Shown: one piece after another, positions 21,818 to 22,098 of the stretch | Numbering within the stretch: the first letter of the stretch is position 1 | How the letters are laid out: each line of letters begins with the position of its first letter | Assembly: GCA_036566745.1 (NCBI GenBank) | Contig: DATCVR010000070.1 | Coordinates: 1-22,098, forward strand | Origin: DATCVR01 sp036566745 | Lineage (GTDB): Bacteria > Actinomycetota > Actinomycetes > Jiangellales > Jiangellaceae | Direction: 5' to 3' | Length of the DNA stretch: 22,098 bases | Program-made: the position numbers and the translations under genes | Notes under the pieces: generated by a model | Told to the model about the DNA's origin: nothing | What the model saw: the letters and a program-made list of their open reading frames with translations, nothing else | The model's database searches: none

Positions 21818-22098
21818 TTGACTCCTCGTGCTCGTCTTCGGCTGGCTCGTCTGATCGTCGATGAAGGCTGGTCCATCGCTCGGGCTGCCGAGCGTTACGA
21901 CGTGGCTTGGCCGACCGCGAGACGGTGGGCTGATCGCTATCGTGAGCTTGGTCCGGGCGCGATGGTGGACCGCGCGTCTCGTCCGCACCGCAGCCCGGCT
22001 AAGACACCGGCGCCGCTGGTCCGCAAGATCGTGCACCTGCGCTGGCGGCACCGTTTCGGCCCGGTCCAGATCGCTGGTCGCCTGGGCATGCCGGCCTC
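21818..22098 (+). mobile_element. IS481-family transposase, 5'-truncated at the junction and continuing off the window
   Basis: The frame reads LTPRARLRLARLIVDEGWSIARAAERYDVAWPTARRWADRYRELG, then MVDRASRPHRSPAKTPAPLVRKIVHLRWRHRFGPVQIAGRLGMPA. This is the N-terminal helix-turn-helix region of IS481-type transposases; the DDE catalytic part would follow outside the window. The first few residues of the family are missing where it abuts the IS3 fragment. An in-frame ATG at 21782, inside antisense IS3 sequence, would give a chimeric start (MGEGERGVLAAR before LTPRARL), so the gene could still be expressed. Confidence 0.85.

Noticed and set aside
1..22098. CRISPR array, tRNA or rRNA genes.
   Set aside because: I saw no regularly spaced identical repeats, no cloverleaf-like segment in the gaps and no rRNA-like sequence, judged by eye only.

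Overview
The window is high-GC DNA with GTG, TTG and probably CTG starts, 4-base stop/start overlaps and GGAGG-type ribosome sites. Together with the Nif3 / zinc-ribbon / RNase HI gene order and a rifampicin monooxygenase under a rifamycin-associated element, this points to an actinomycete. A Nocardioides-like genus is plausible, but the genus cannot be fixed from the sequence alone.

Left part (1-3015, minus strand): a housekeeping operon reads Nif3-like protein, coiled-coil zinc-ribbon protein, RNase HI (cut by the window edge). Next to it is an unrecognised membrane-anchored coiled-coil protein. Middle part (3131-13740): a string of small regulator/target modules. They are TetR with a DHA2 drug exporter (two copies of one operator), an NmrA-type quinone/NAD(P) oxidoreductase divergent from an HxlR regulator, two tandem ribbon-helix-helix-like small proteins, an unknown 90-aa protein, a pentapeptide-repeat/DinB fusion, a DHFR/RibD-like reductase, rifampicin monooxygenase with its element, and MarR divergent from a quinone oxidoreductase plus SGNH hydrolase pair (three operator copies). 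The theme is xenobiotic and redox stress defence.

Right part (14053-21442): a compact plus-strand cassette for peptides or modified amino acids. It holds an M24 Xaa-Pro-type peptidase, an APC permease, a second GadC-like APC permease, a small two-cysteine membrane protein, an M20 dipeptidase and a ThrE-type exporter. A 17-bp palindrome, TCACCC-N5-GGGTGA, occurs before the M24 gene and again before the second permease. That permease is also preceded by an arginine-rich leader peptide whose stop overlaps its start codon. The cassette is bracketed by two copies of a 43-nt hairpin repeat that differ by a compensatory base-pair change. I consider this cassette and its two regulatory layers the best candidate for an undescribed system.

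Right edge (21542-22098): insertion-sequence debris, the 3' end of an IS3-family transposase (minus) joined to a 5'-truncated IS481-family transposase (plus) that runs off the window. I saw no tRNA, rRNA or CRISPR array.
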